Notes under the pieces: model-generated
What the model was told of the DNA's origin: nothing
Database searches by the model: none
What the model saw: only the letters and a program-made list of their open reading frames with translations
In this document: positions 44,657-58,090 of the stretch, piece by piece
Numbering within the stretch: the stretch's first letter is position 1
How the letters are laid out: every line of letters begins with the position of its first letter
Assembly (NCBI GenBank): GCA_031213475.1
Contig: JARUPZ010000002.1
Location: 13,092,951-13,156,950, forward strand
DNA length: 64,000 bases
Source of the DNA: Nereocystis luetkeana
Taxonomy: Eukaryota > Sar > Phaeophyceae > Laminariales > Laminariaceae
Direction: 5' to 3'
Position numbers and translations under genes: made by a program

Positions 44657-45398
44657 GCGCTGCACCATCACCAGCAGCGGAACCAGCTACAACAGCACCA
44701 GCGGCAGCAGAATCATCATCGTCATCATCAGCAGCAAATGCAACAGCCGCAGATCCAGCAGTAGCAACTAACTGCAGAATCATGATCGTCATCATCATGT
44801 TCATCATCATCCGCAGCAGCACCAGCAGCAGCAGCAAAGCCGGTTCCAGCGTTGTGGCTTGCCCACCTCTCAGGAATAGCTGGCGCTGCAAGATACTGCA
44901 GCCATCCAAGCTTTTTTTAAGATGAATGCGCATTGTGACGTCGGTGAGCGCTTTCGGAACGATTTTTTTTCACCGGACGAAAACCGCAGGCACAGAGTTA
45001 CCAGTACAAATTAGGTCGACACCTGGCCATGTTCGTATGTCAGACTGATTTTACGGTCGGCGATCGTCACTGTAGGGGTGTTTTTTTTTACCTGTATGTA
45101 ACGGCGGAACGTTTAAAGGCCGTCAATAAGTAGGTCGACATCCGGCCATTTTTTTATGATATCTTGAAGTCGGCATGCGTAGTTGGATAATAAACTACCA
45201 GGTAGCACTGAGGGACCGCCAGGCCGCTAGAGGGAGGGATGAAGAGGCCGGGGGAATGCCGCCAATGACCTGGGGATGGACCGCTGATGAGGAATAGGAT
45301 ATATCGCTAAAATGAAAGGATGTATGTGGGGTATGGAAATTTGGAAACGGTTTGCAGAGAAGCGTATGGGGATACTGCTGATTTACGGAAGGATATTC

Positions 45399-45399
<1 letters not shown>

Positions 45400-45436
<37 letters not shown>
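45400..45436. repeat. (AT)n microsatellite
   Basis: Perfect AT run, followed at 45,480-45,520 by an AAT tract. From 44.66 to 46.2 kb there is no supported gene. Confidence 0.9.
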
Positions 45437-45437
<1 letters not shown>

Positions 45438-46219
45438 TGGAATGACATCTATCTACGCTAAATTGCCGGAAGGCAGGCATAATAAGAATAACAATAATAA
45501 TAATAATAATAATAATAGTTGAATCTAACCGGACGGTATAGCCGCAGGTGTAGAGCTGAAAAAGTAGGGGTTGGCATATGGCCGTGTTTTTGCGTCAGGC
45601 ATACTGCGGTGCCGTAAGCAAGACAAATGTGTGTCATGATAGTAGCAGTACTCTAAGCACCTACCTGGTATTATGTGCCAGGTAGTAGTTTTATTTTGAA
45701 GATTGAGCTACGGCGAAGATTACCACGCTCTTTATCTCGGCGACATCGGCAGCCGCTCACACGTTGTTTGGTTGGCATTTGTAAGGAAGGCGAAGCGTTT
45801 TTTTTGGGGGTATTTTTCGTGGCGGGGATAGGTATACATGTACCTGACAGTCTATAATCGTACGCGTACGCATTATTAGTGTGGGTGTGCCGAACGCTAT
45901 CATGCATATATATATATGTAAGAAAAAAAAGGAAAAACAAGCCTCTCGATCACCAAGTAAACAAACATCCAAAGAAAGAGACTTAAAAGCACGTAAAAAT
46001 ATTAAACACCCAAAAATACGATACAGCAGCTGGCTGATAGAAGGAACCGTTGGTTTTTCAATAGCTTCATGGCTAGACTTGGCTGTGGCGGGGGCGGGAG
46101 AGGGGGAGTTGGCTTGTCCTTGATCCCCCCCCCCGTACTGGACTGGAAGAAGGGCAAGGGTTGGACTCGAAGGAGGGCCAGGGGGAGGGCATTATTACTC
46201 GATGCTGCAAGCGTAGTGT

Positions 46220-46930
46220 AGCAGTTTTCCATACGGAATGCGCGCCATGCACCAGGTTTCGTTGCAATTGAAGTAAGCGTGAATGCATACAAACATATTG
46301 TAGGTGTATGTGCGGGGGCGAGGTATGCGCGGCGCGCCCGAGTTATGCGGTTTATAGGCTCGCCATGAACCTAGGCTTGCATGATTTGTGTGCGCGCCAT
46401 GCACCTAGGTTTTTATGGTTTGTATCCATGCCATGCACCTAGATTTGTATGATTTGTGTGCGCGCCATGCACCTAGACTTGCATGCCTGGTAATTTTTAT
46501 GCGCGCCATGCACCTAGATGCGTATGATTCCATGCACCTAGGCTTGTACCAGGGGGGATTTTTTTGCGTGCCATAGGCTTGTATGATTTGTAAGCGCGCC
46601 ATGCACCTGGTTTCTATGATGCGTATATATATGCGCCATGCACCTGGGCTTGTATGTTTTTATGCGCGCCATGCGCCTGGTTTGTAGTTAGTGCTGCTGT
46701 AGTTGTGCGTGCGCCATACACCTGGCTTGTATGATTTGCATGCGCATATGTTATATGTATGATGCGTATGCGCGCTACACTTTGTTTCATCATTTATTTG
46801 TATGCGCGCCATGTGCCTGGTTGGCATGTTTTGTGCCGCCTACCTGGTGCTGTAGTTTGTATGATTTGTACGCGCATCATGCCAGCTTTATATTTTGTAT
46901 ACGCGCGCCGTGCGCCTGTAGATGAGAGGG
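46220..46930. repeat. Minisatellite, ~35-40 bp unit
   Basis: At least 15 imperfect copies of a unit built on GCGCGCCATGCACCTAGG and TTGTATGATTTGT. Unit length varies. Short ORFs through it are artefacts. Confidence 0.9.
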
Positions 46931-47518
46931 AAACAGGCCGTCGCATGGTTTTGTGCTAATGATGGCATTGTAACTGTACATACACGTACACGTACGTACG
47001 TACGTGCACGTACACGTAGCTACAGTACTTACGTACGTGCGTAGAAAAGTAGGGCTGGTTTAAAGGTGCGAGAGAGCACCGGGCTTTGGGGAGCGGGTGG
47101 GTGACGTTTTGCGGCGCACGTAACTTGTGATTACAAGCTATGTCTTCGTCCCCAAGTAACATCTCGAGACGGAATACTTCTCCGGCGATAGGGGTCGCGA
47201 ACTGATTTCCAAAGAGTTTGCTACTGTAGACCAGTATGTTACCAGGGACATATGTCTAGATTTTGCTCGAACCAAGTATCGATGTACGGTATTTTGGTTT
47301 CTTCTGGATTTTCGCCCCGGGAGGCGTTGGGCTACGTAGCGCGCGCACGATGATTTTTTTTTACGTGCATGCCTACGTGTAGGGCGTGGCGGAGCGGAGA
47401 GCTCAGGCGATCAGATAAACGGGCGGAAACAAAAAACAATAAAAAAAGTGATAAATAATTAAACGAATTCACTGCGATCACGCCTGTCAACAACGCCTGA
47501 CATTCAATTCAAGTAGGC

Positions 47519-47606
47519 CGGTCGCCCCGGTGATCCAAGTGGTTAAAACCTCGAATTCCACTTCTTGTGTTTGAGTCCTGGGTTCGAGCCCCAGGTGGGT
47601 CGGACA
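47519..47606 (+). repeat. tRNA-like relic
   Basis: An A-box-like GTGATCCAAGTGGTTAAAAC is followed by a perfect T arm (CCTGGGTTCGAGCCCCAGG). Acceptor and D stems do not pair, so it is a tRNA pseudogene or SINE head rather than an active tRNA. No other gene is supported between 46.9 and 49.4 kb, although a 247-codon ORF of uncertain meaning lies at 47,933-48,676. Confidence 0.4.
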
Positions 47607-49443
47607 TTTATTTGACTTTATTTGCAAAAATAAAAATAAAAAGGATTCAATTGTTGAGAGCACCTTGCAGCGGCGTGGGTAGGCACAATTCGATGCGAGT
47701 CGACGAGGGAAGAAAAGGCTGAAATCTTCTCGCGATAAAAATGAAGGCACGTACCGTAGCGGGAAGGGGGTAGAAGAGCCTGCTATGTGACCCCGGATCT
47801 GCGTTACGAGTTGGAAGGAGAGAGAGAAGATGTGCGAAGATAATAAATGGGATGAGCAAAAAATTAAAAATTAAAAATTAAGAGATAGAGCAGGAGCAGC
47901 AGCAGTAGTAGTAGTGTAAGCTCTTTCGTTTCATGCGACTTATTCATAGCGCGCGCGTGAGACAATTAATTATTGATGATGATTTCATATATATTGTTAT
48001 TGCCCTCGATGAAATGCATTCGAGCGCTATTCTCAGTTTGCTTGTCTTTCTTTTCGTGAAGTCGCAGTTGGAGTTGGTGCAAGTGTGGAGAGAGACCAGT
48101 CGGCACCGGCACAGACGGCAGGCCCCCCAGCAGGCGGGGTTTGGCTCTCAGACTGAACGTCGGTTTTTTTCCCTCGGAAAACCAAGAACAAAAGGCTCGC
48201 GCTTCGCGCTCGCGCGCCTCATTGTTAAATACGGTTACTATATTACGGGACAGAGTGGTATGCCAGCACAGCAGTACGATAGCACGGCGGGAGCAGGATG
48301 CCTCACCCCCCTACAGCCATCAATAGGTTGTGGTTTGCCTGGTCCATACGGCGGTGATGTATACGGGAAAGGCACATCTATCTGCCGATATCTGTATATC
48401 GCAGAATGTCTCCCCTCGTCTCTTAAGAAAAGCCCACGGCTCACGGCTCCGGTTCCGAGCGACGATGGAAGCCGGAAGCCTTCCCGTCCCCACGTACGGG
48501 AAGACACACTCCTTATACGAAGCATGCTATCACAACGTCATGTAGAGTCCAGGCGGTGGTTGATCAGTAGGTACGGCTTGCAAGAAATAATAATTGAGCA
48601 GGTATTTATTTTCCAAAATCGGGGAGACGAAATATACGACGGTCACAAAGTGATCGACAGACAAATTCGAGACTAAACACTCATGTCCGTACCACAGAGG
48701 ATTGGAAAGTAAAAGCGAACTAATTTCTCGTCTTGAAGTTGATGCGAATCAGACTTTTTCGTGCTGCTATTAATATTAACAGCAGTAGTAGTAGTGATGA
48801 TGCACCAGACTCTTTTACAGCCTACTATTATTATACTTTGAAGTACTATAAGAGTGTGAGTGACAAAAGTGACAGATCTACGGTGACACACAGGAGGAGC
48901 AGTGGCCTGCGGCGGGGTTTCTTGACATACATGTATTGCGGTTGTACGCACGGCGGTTACAAAGTAATCAACACTATACTCGTGGTCGTACTATATATAA
49001 TAGACACAAAGACTACGAGTTGAAATATGTACTTGTTTGGATAAGATTTAGATGAAAAAGCATCGATCGAATACACGATGCCAAAATACGACCAGTTTTT
49101 GATGATTAATAATATACTGCACAAAACAGATCGACAGGGCCGATGACGTCGTAACGTAGCGCGTGCTATTTTGTTGGGAAAAGCTCCCCGCGCAGCGACG
49201 CACTACGTGTTCGCACGTAAACACAGCAGCATGCAAAATCGAAGGCGACCTCGCACCAGCAGTTTGGTTTCAATACAAAACCCATCCCGCACCCTCGCTT
49301 ATTGCAGGCATGCCGGCCGGTCAGCCCAGCCCGCACGAGACGTTTCGTTTACGCAAAACAACCACAAGGACGGAAACGCCTCGAAAACCAAAAAAGAATT
49401 GCGTCATTCACACCATTAGAACGTTTCGATATAAAAACTCCTA

Positions 49444-49548
49444 TTACGGGGAACCATAGTTAATAGGACCTATGGTGTACATAAAAACCTATATATTTAA
49501 CCATTTTTACGAACAATATTTGGTCTTATTAACTATGGTCCCCCGTAA
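49444..49548. mobile_element. MITE-1, copy 6
   Basis: Complete copy with TA at both ends. The interior matches copies 2, 11 and 12. Confidence 0.9.
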
Positions 49549-49907
49549 TAGCTTGGCATGCATTCGTTGTCGTGCCTGTGGTATGTATGTCTCGTCACAC
49601 TTTTACATGTGTGTATGGCAAGAACATGTAAAAAAAAAAAAAAATGGCGAACGTTGCGAAACACACGTCGAAAAAAAATCAATCATCAATGCGATTGTGA
49701 CGCAACAACTTCGCCAAAAAAAATAGACGCCTGTCCGAAACTTAAAAATATATACCTGCGTGTATATATCTATCATTAGGGTGGTGCCACCACGCAGACG
49801 CCCGCCGAGTCGTTGGGAAGCAAGGGCGTGCGTGGCTCTTTTTCGCAAGATCCGCCCGCGCCCACACGACAAAAAAAAAAAACATACGGAAACGAAAAAA
49901 AAAGTTA

Positions 49908-50012
49908 TTACGGGGGGCCATAGTTAACAGGACCAAATATTTTTAGGAAAAATGGTTAAACATATAGGTTTTTATGTATACCATAGGTCCTGTTAACTAT
50001 GGTCCCCCGTAA
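49908..50012. mobile_element. MITE-1, copy 7
   Basis: Complete copy, opposite internal orientation to copy 6, with TA at both ends. Confidence 0.9.
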
Positions 50013-51306
50013 TAGTTGAGTCTACCACTGCTGTACTGTGCGTATGTATGGTATGGTACTGTTATTGTTTACTGTACTGCTGTTTCTGTAGATATACCGG
50101 TATAGGGTAACACTTTGCTGGACGGAACTGCACGGAATGTTTAGCCTTCATATTAATGCCTTCACGTCCCTGATAGTTCCGTCCCAGAGTGGAATCTATC
50201 ACTCAAAAAAGGAGAAAAAAAAATGGCTTTCGAGAGGCTAATGAACCAAAAAGAAAGAAAAAACATCAAAACAAGCATCGCATCATCATACGAAGTATCT
50301 ATATATACCTGGCATATCACACGTACGTACGTAACCGAACAAATCGAAACAGCTACGATTTGTGCCAGAGGCATGTACCGGAACGAAATACGCACAAAAA
50401 CAAAACACACGCACGCACGCACGCACACACACATACACCGACACACACAGAAGCGGACGGCACCAACAAGATTTTTCTAAAAAGAAGGAGAAAAAAGAAA
50501 ACACAAAAAAACAAAGGGCAGCACCTCTGGAGCGGTCGCTACGTACGTACATATAACAGGACGAAACGAAACGAGGACGGCAGCAGCGGCTATCCATAGC
50601 TGCCGACGAAGGACACGCATCATACTCGGAAGTAGACAGGAGCGCGCGCACAACGGCGGTAGGCAGTGTATAGTCCGTTCAGCGAGACAAAGACTTACTT
50701 ACAAACAACGATTCGCCCGTCGAGGTGGGGCCCCCTATTATTTATTAGACCCTTTGTCTCTCGTCCCATTCGGCCCCCACAACCCCCAAGCAGGGTACTC
50801 GACCCCACCGCCCTTTGTTGAGCCCCCCCTCCCCCCCCCCCCCCCCGCTCCTCTCTCCTTCCTTCGCACACCTAACACACACACCTATAGCAAGCTACTA
50901 AAGATTAGACACTCACTTGCGCGCGTCGCTCGGAAAAAATGGACGGCGCAACACAGATAATCGATTGATGAGGTTAACCAAAACCCACGGAAGGGAAGGG
51001 GGGGGGGGAAACAAGGAACATGCCCTCGCCCCCCTACCCACTCCTTTCAACACCAAGCGCCTACGTACACCCTCAGACGTAATACACAAGAATGGTACGC
51101 AATACCCAGAGACACCCATCAAGGAGTGAGTAGAGGGGAGGGGAGGAGGCAGGGGTTGGGGTCGGGGGTGGTGTAAGTGGGGGCGGCGGGGGGGGAGGGG
51201 GGGCGTGACGATTAGGATGGGGGAAAACGCACCAAACCAACGATGAACCAGTTGCTCTTTGCAAGCAACAAACGATCGAATTATCCCTCTCAATTTTTCG
51301 AGCGAA

Positions 51307-53345
51307 TCAATCGGTGCCTACGGCGGGGGCCCCCGGCTCCCCGCTAGTGCTGGCGATCTGCCTCTCTAGCTCCTCCACCCTGTTGAGCAGGAACTCGTTG
51401 GACTGCCTCTGCCCTACCAGTTGATGCGCTCTCATCTGGCGCGAGCGAGCGAGCGAGCGAGCGAGCGAGCGAGGGGGGCGCAGGAGGGTTGGCGGGGGAG
51501 GGCGAAGAAAAAGGAACACGAGTAAAGGGCAAGCAGAGGTCTGTGTACAAAAAAAAACAATACCAAAGGTGAGAACAGGGTTGAGAAAGATGCCGGTAAC
51601 AAAACAAAATCAACAGCGACAGTGACAGCGACAACAGGGTCAGCGATGACGACGGGAACCAGATCCAAACCGAGCACGAAAGGGCCGCAACAAAAACAAT
51701 AGGCCACGAACAGCACAAAATAGAACAACGAAAACAAAACAAAACAAACATGGAAGCAGCGCACTCAAAACTACAAGAGAACAGGACACTCATCCTTTTC
51801 TGCGAATGGACGTAAGGTTTCCCCCCCAAGACACGCTTCGACTCGACGCGACGCTGACGAAGGAGACACATCGACCCCACCTCCCCACCTCTTACCACCA
51901 CGCAACTCCACCCAGCCCCCACCTCGCCCCCGTGCCATCCCCAATCCGCCTCCTAAACCCCGCGCGCCCCCTCCCCACCCCCAACCCCACCCCACCCCAC
52001 CTCCCCCATCTCCCTAGCTCCCCACCTCCCCCTTTCGCGCGCCTACGCACCTGTAGAGACTCCGTCAGAGCCGCCACGCGTCCACTGAGTTCGGTGTTCT
52101 CGCGCAGAGTGCGCTTGGCCGCCTCCGCTGCCTGTCGCTTGCTCCCGCTCTTGCCCTTGTTGCCATTCGGGTTAGCCTCGGGTCTGAACGATTCAAGGGA
52201 AGGCAGCCGATCCCCCCCCCGCCCACCCCCCCCCCCCCCCCCGTCCAACACAGCCGAGACGAGGCAGCAAAAAAAAAGAGCATAAAAACAACAGCGTCAG
52301 TGAAATCAAGTCAAGAGGAGTGGAAAAAGTAAAAAAGACGAGCCAACACTCGACTTGGGGGTCACAAGTCGAGTCAGGTAGAGTCAAGCCGAGTCATGTC
52401 ATGTCGAGTCAAAACAGTGTTTCCGCCGTAATGAGTATCTGACTGTTTTTTTGTTTCTTGTATTATTTGAGTAGGCTACATTTCTTTTTTTCTTCTCCTA
52501 AGGTATGCTTCCGCTCCAGTTTTTTGGGGGCCTGTCCTGTGACCACGAGCTCGCAGTTTTGGACACGATTTAACGTGAGGGCAACAACAACACCTCGAGT
52601 CAAGTCGAGTCAAGCGCATCGCGTCAAGTCCAGGCGAGCCTAGTCAAGTCGAGCCGAGTCGAGTCGAGCCGAGCTAAGTCCAGCAAAAAAGTGGAATCAC
52701 ACCACTGCAAAGAGAAAAGGTCAAGCCCAAGCCAGAACCCACGTGAAGCAAAGTAACGTGTACCACGTACCAGGTATATAGTAGCAATACATTCACTACT
52801 TCAGACACGGTCAAGTCAAATCGAGGCTACTAGACTACTAGACTACTATTAACACTACTGCTACTACTACTACTACTACCACTACTATTGGTACTACTAG
52901 TACTGCTACTATAAGTGCTATGTAACCCCTCGGTAATTCACTTGACTATGGTTATTCTAAGGGTGAGGAAGGGTAAAAAAAAAAAGTGACGACTACACAG
53001 AGCACCCCCCGAGCATTTCTACTATGGACGGCACCAAAAAGGAGAGACCCCTCTTTCGGTGTCGCTGTCTCGATTACTCACACCCACGTACGACCGCGAC
53101 GATCTCCGAAACCTTCGCAGCGGAGTAAAACATCACACATCAAGAAGCCGTCAAAAGAGTTTCGTTTTTTTTTCACGGCAGCGGTACGTAGCAGTTGACC
53201 GCTATCGCACCGGGGCAAGACAAAGGAGCACCGCTGGCCCACCCCCACACAGCACCCGCGTGACAAGCGAACAGACAAGACAGTCGCCGCCGAGGCCAGT
53301 GCACACCCAGCGTCTCGGATGGGAACGGCTCGTCTGGGATACAGA

Positions 53346-53382
<37 letters not shown>

Positions 53383-56226
53383 GATCTGCTGTGCTCTGCC
53401 TGGTCTCTCGTGTGCTTCCTGTTGTGCGGTCCCTTCCACAGCAACCACATATCTCCGAGCTAACTATGATATATAATATATATATAATATACATGGTATA
53501 TATATATACAGCAACCACATATCTCCGAGCTATCTATGATATATTATATATCATAATATATATATGTATATATACATATTTGGGTACTCAAGAGGAACGC
53601 TACAGCAGTACTACTGCTGTACGAGTATAGCGGAGGAGGTTCTTGGAGGTGGAGCGGGTCGACGACGGTGCAGCTGTGCGCCGAAGCGCGGGACGGCAAT
53701 AAAAAAGGGGCGACCGCTCATCGACTGGCAGGATGACGGAGCGCCTCAACGGTGGCCAGCGGGATGGGGTGTCATCGGCGGCGGGGACGTCAGCGGTGGC
53801 TTGTGGCGTGTGATCGGCGTACAAGCGCACCAGGTAAGTTGTTTTACGTGCGTTCTGCTGTTCGCACGATCATAAAGTACGCTTACTGATAAATTCGATG
53901 TTTTTTTTTGTGCTTTTCGTTCTTTTCATCCGAACACGCCACAACGCGCGCACCTTGACGACAGTGTTGAGCATCCTGCTTTGCGCGAGTTCATAATACG
54001 GAGGACCATAGTAAATAGGACCAAATATTGTTATTAGAAAAAATAGCGAAATATAGAGGTTTTTGTATGTACCGTAGGTCCTATTTAATACGGTCCCCCG
54101 TAATAGCGACAGCTTACACTACGCCAACCCCTTTGGGTCTTAAGGAGTGCACTCCCGATGTGGGGGGGGGTAACAGGTGGAATTAGAGTCAGATTATAGG
54201 TGTCTGTACGGTGGAGTAAACCATGGGTTAGAGGCGCTGTCTCTAAATTTTCCAGGGTAAGAAGAAACAAGCACGACGACACACGCGCGCAACATGGCGA
54301 TACTTGCACTGCCGTACGCTACTCTCGTCCAGTTACAGGGGGAGGCATGTCATATATATTATGTGTATATGTTGTGTTTATTTATTCATATACCAGGTAG
54401 TAATGAGAACCGACAATGGACCCAACAGCTACGAATATACCTACTTCTATACTTGGTTCTGGATAATGCNNNNNNNNNNNNNNNNNNNNNNNNNNNNNNN
54501 NNNNNNNNNNNNNNNNNNNNNNNNNNNNNNNNNNNNNNNNNNNNNNNNNNNNNNNNNNNNNNNNNNNNNAAAAGAGGAAGCGAGGAGTTTAGTGCTTTTC
54601 GCGCGCGATCGATCGACGGCCGCCCCCTACCAAGATTGAGACGGTGTGATAATCGTCCCCCTTGGGGACCGTAAAAAGGAAGCAATAACAGAGATCACGC
54701 CGAAGCTCACAGACGGCCTACACCAGCGGAGGAGAAGGCGCGTGTCTCCCTCCCACCCCCTCTCTCTCGACCTCCCTCTACAGCTCCCTCGCCCCCCCCC
54801 CCCCCCCCCCCTCCGCGTGCAAACCACGCCCGAACAATGGAAAAACCCAGTTTTGAACAAGAAGAAAAAATGAAAATGAAAATGAAAACGAAAAAGAAGA
54901 ACACATGATAAGGAGCAAAAGGGCGAGTCGCCAAGAGAAAAAAAACGGATAGAAAACACGTGCAACGCCGTAAAAAAACGGTACCAAAAGGGTGCAAAAC
55001 AAAACAAAGCAAAAACAGTAACAAAAAAACATTTCCAACAACACCAATAACAACAACAACAACAACAACAACAACAATTTGAAAGAGGCGACCCCCCCCG
55101 CCCCCTCCCCCCCCCCCCCTCGCCGCCGCCGCCACAAAACAAAACTGTTGTCCTGTTCTGTTCTGTTCTCGTGCCCCGTCCGTTGTGCTCACTTGGTGAC
55201 GATAGCTTCGATCTGGTCCACCGTGCGCCCGCCGCCGCAGACCTTGGAGAGGTCCTTCGCCAACGAATCGGCTCGATTCTTCGCCGAGTTTCGCTGTGCG
55301 GTTAGTTGCATCACCTGCTCGGTCTTCGCCTAATATGATCATCAACACGGGCGAAGAGGAGTACAATGTAAGGGATGGATAGGAAGGATACGGCACGGTG
55401 GGACGGGCAAAAAAAAACACGCCGAGACATCGCGCTTGAGCCTTGTTGGGGAGGGGACAGGGGGGGGGGGGGAAGAGGCATCTGCGGCTGGATGCCTGCT
55501 ATTTACGGAGACAAGCCGGGTACCAAAGCAGACACACCCTACAAACGCGACCGAGAAACAGACAACAACACCAACTGCGCCAGCGCCAGCAACTCGATCC
55601 GTTCACAACGCACAGAACACCAACCCTATTTTTTCGCGAAATTTCAGCCAAAACCCTTATTCAGCCTTCAAACCCCTCACAGCAGTAGCAGCAGTAGCAG
55701 CAGCAATAACAGCATACGCCAGTCGGTTGTAGTAACCGACACCAGCTTTCTTTTTACCTACTATGCCGGATGCTTCGCTCTTCGCTTTTCTAAACCACCT
55801 GCGGGTGGGCGTCCTTCTTGCTTTCTCTCCTGATCTCATTCAACACCAACCATGCCGATAAAGCTACCCCCGTCCCCTCTCCCCAAGCACGCCTCCTCTA
55901 CAAAAAATCAACACGCACCGCTCCGTTAACCCCAGATTTTTCTTGGTTCAACCTTCCACACCTTCTAATAAATAGCGACAGCACTATCAATGGTAGCAGG
56001 TGTACAGATCTCTTTCGTTCAGGTTTGCGTGAGGAAGACAGGCCAAAGTGGTTTGCAATCGCCTTACGGGGTTATGGTGATGATGAAGTGGTACGACCCA
56101 CCAGGCAAGGAACAGGGGACCCTGGTACAGTGGGGTACCCACATCAAGAGTATCCCTGCGTTCAAAGAAAAGACCAGGTAAGTCGGCTTGTCACGACAAA
56201 AAAAAATAGTTGGAACCAGTGTGGTC

Positions 56227-56261
<35 letters not shown>

Positions 56262-58057
56262 GCCTGCCCCCCCCCCAAAGCACCAAAAAGTACAAAACAC
56301 ACCCACCATCACATCATCATCCCACCCCATCACGTGCACACTTGTAAAACCTCATCTCACCAAAAAGTAGACGTCGTTGACGAGGAAGCACGTCTCACAT
56401 TCAAACCCCCCAAAACCTATGAACAGTCACGCGAATTGCAGTCAATCGCCTAGTGGCACAAGTAGTACACGCGCGTGCTCTCACCCCCCCCCCCCCCCCC
56501 CCCCTTCCCGCGGTTAATACAGTAGTAGCGGTCCCTCTATAGTGTCAGTATGTATGAATCCGCCAGCGATACCGGCAATACCTATAGCGGCGCCCGGCAC
56601 TACTCGGCACACTGCCATCTGTGCCACGCGATTTATTTCACAGGCGCCATAGCGGGCAGCCGGCACCATTACAGGGGACCATAGTTACTAGGACCAAATA
56701 TTGTTAGTAAAAATGGTTAAATGTATAGGTTTTTATGTATATCATAGGTCCTATTAACTATGGTCCCCCGTAATAGTAGCACTCAACCGGCACTATGGAG
56801 GGTGGGGCCACTGTTACGGGGGGGCATAGTTAATAGGACCCATATGGAGGGTGGGGCCACTATTACGGGGGACCATAGTTAATAGGACCTATGGTATACA
56901 TAAAAACCTATATATTTGACCATTTTTACTAACAATATTTGGTCCTATTAGCTATGGCCCCCTGTAATACTATAAGTACACACATACTACTGTAATTCCG
57001 TTCGCTGGTCGTTTTTGGGTTGTACTCATAACAAAAAAAGACGGCTGGTGGGCCGTTCTTTTTGCTTCAGCTGCACTAAACATAATCGTATTTTACCGTG
57101 CGTTACCCCACGCCTGAATGCCTCCAAAGGGAAACCCTGTGAAACATACACATCGCCACAGACCTCTCCCCCCACCCCCTTATCAACCCAGCCCCTCCCC
57201 GTCGAACCCCCAACCTGCACCAGCTCACACCAGCAGCCAAATCTACCCAACACCAACCCACACCCAACAGACAAAAACACCCTAACGCACAAGGTAGTAC
57301 CCGCGGGACATACCTGCGTCAGCAGCAGCATTAGCATTAGCAGCAGCAGCAGCAACTTTTGAAGCAGCGTTAGCAGCAGCAGCAGCAGCAGCATTTGCAG
57401 AGGCATTTGAAGCAGGAGCAGCATAAGCATCAGCGGCATCATAATCAGAATCAGCATCGGCATCACCAGCAGCATCAGCAGCACCACTAGCGCCAGAAGC
57501 ACCAGCACCAGTACCACCACCACCACCACCACCACCACCACCACCAGCAAGCATAAGCACAGACAGCAGAGCTCACCGCCATCTCCGCCCTCGTCTCTCC
57601 CTCCGCCTTGACCGCCGCCACCGCCCTGGTCTCCGCCCCCGCTTCCCTGGACAACGCCTCCTCCATTCGAGCCACCGCCTCCACCTTCTCGCCCTCCAGG
57701 CGTGATACTTGGCCCGTCAGCTCAGACAGCTTCAGCGACAACGCCTCCACTTCAGCCGCCTATTACGGGGAACCATAGTTAGTAGGACCGAATATTGTCA
57801 GTAAAAATGGTTAAATATATAGGTTTTTATGTATACCATAGGTCCTATTAACTATGGTCCCCCGTAAAAGCGTTTTGTTTTCATCGTTTTTCCAAAAACA
57901 AACGGTCAGCGAATGCGATGTTCGGCAATGTTCAGCGAAAAACAAAAATAAAAATGTACGTCTCTTTAGTTAATCTTCCGGCGGATTGGTAAAAAAAACA
58001 CAAGCAGCAACGTTGCAGCAAGCGGCAGAAAACATTTCACACCTCTTACAGCTCATG

Positions 58058-58090
<33 letters not shown>

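Noticed and set aside
47519..47606. Functional tRNA gene
   Set aside because: The T arm is perfect, but the acceptor and D stems do not pair in any register I tried.
47933..48676. 247-codon plus-strand ORF
   Set aside because: Its composition is mixed, and I see no domain, no splice context and no similarity to a known family. It could be chance, and I would want transcript evidence before calling it.
57306..57545. Extra Ala/Gly-rich exon of the coiled-coil gene
   Set aside because: The eight listed exons already connect in phase without it, and the sequence is a trinucleotide repeat.
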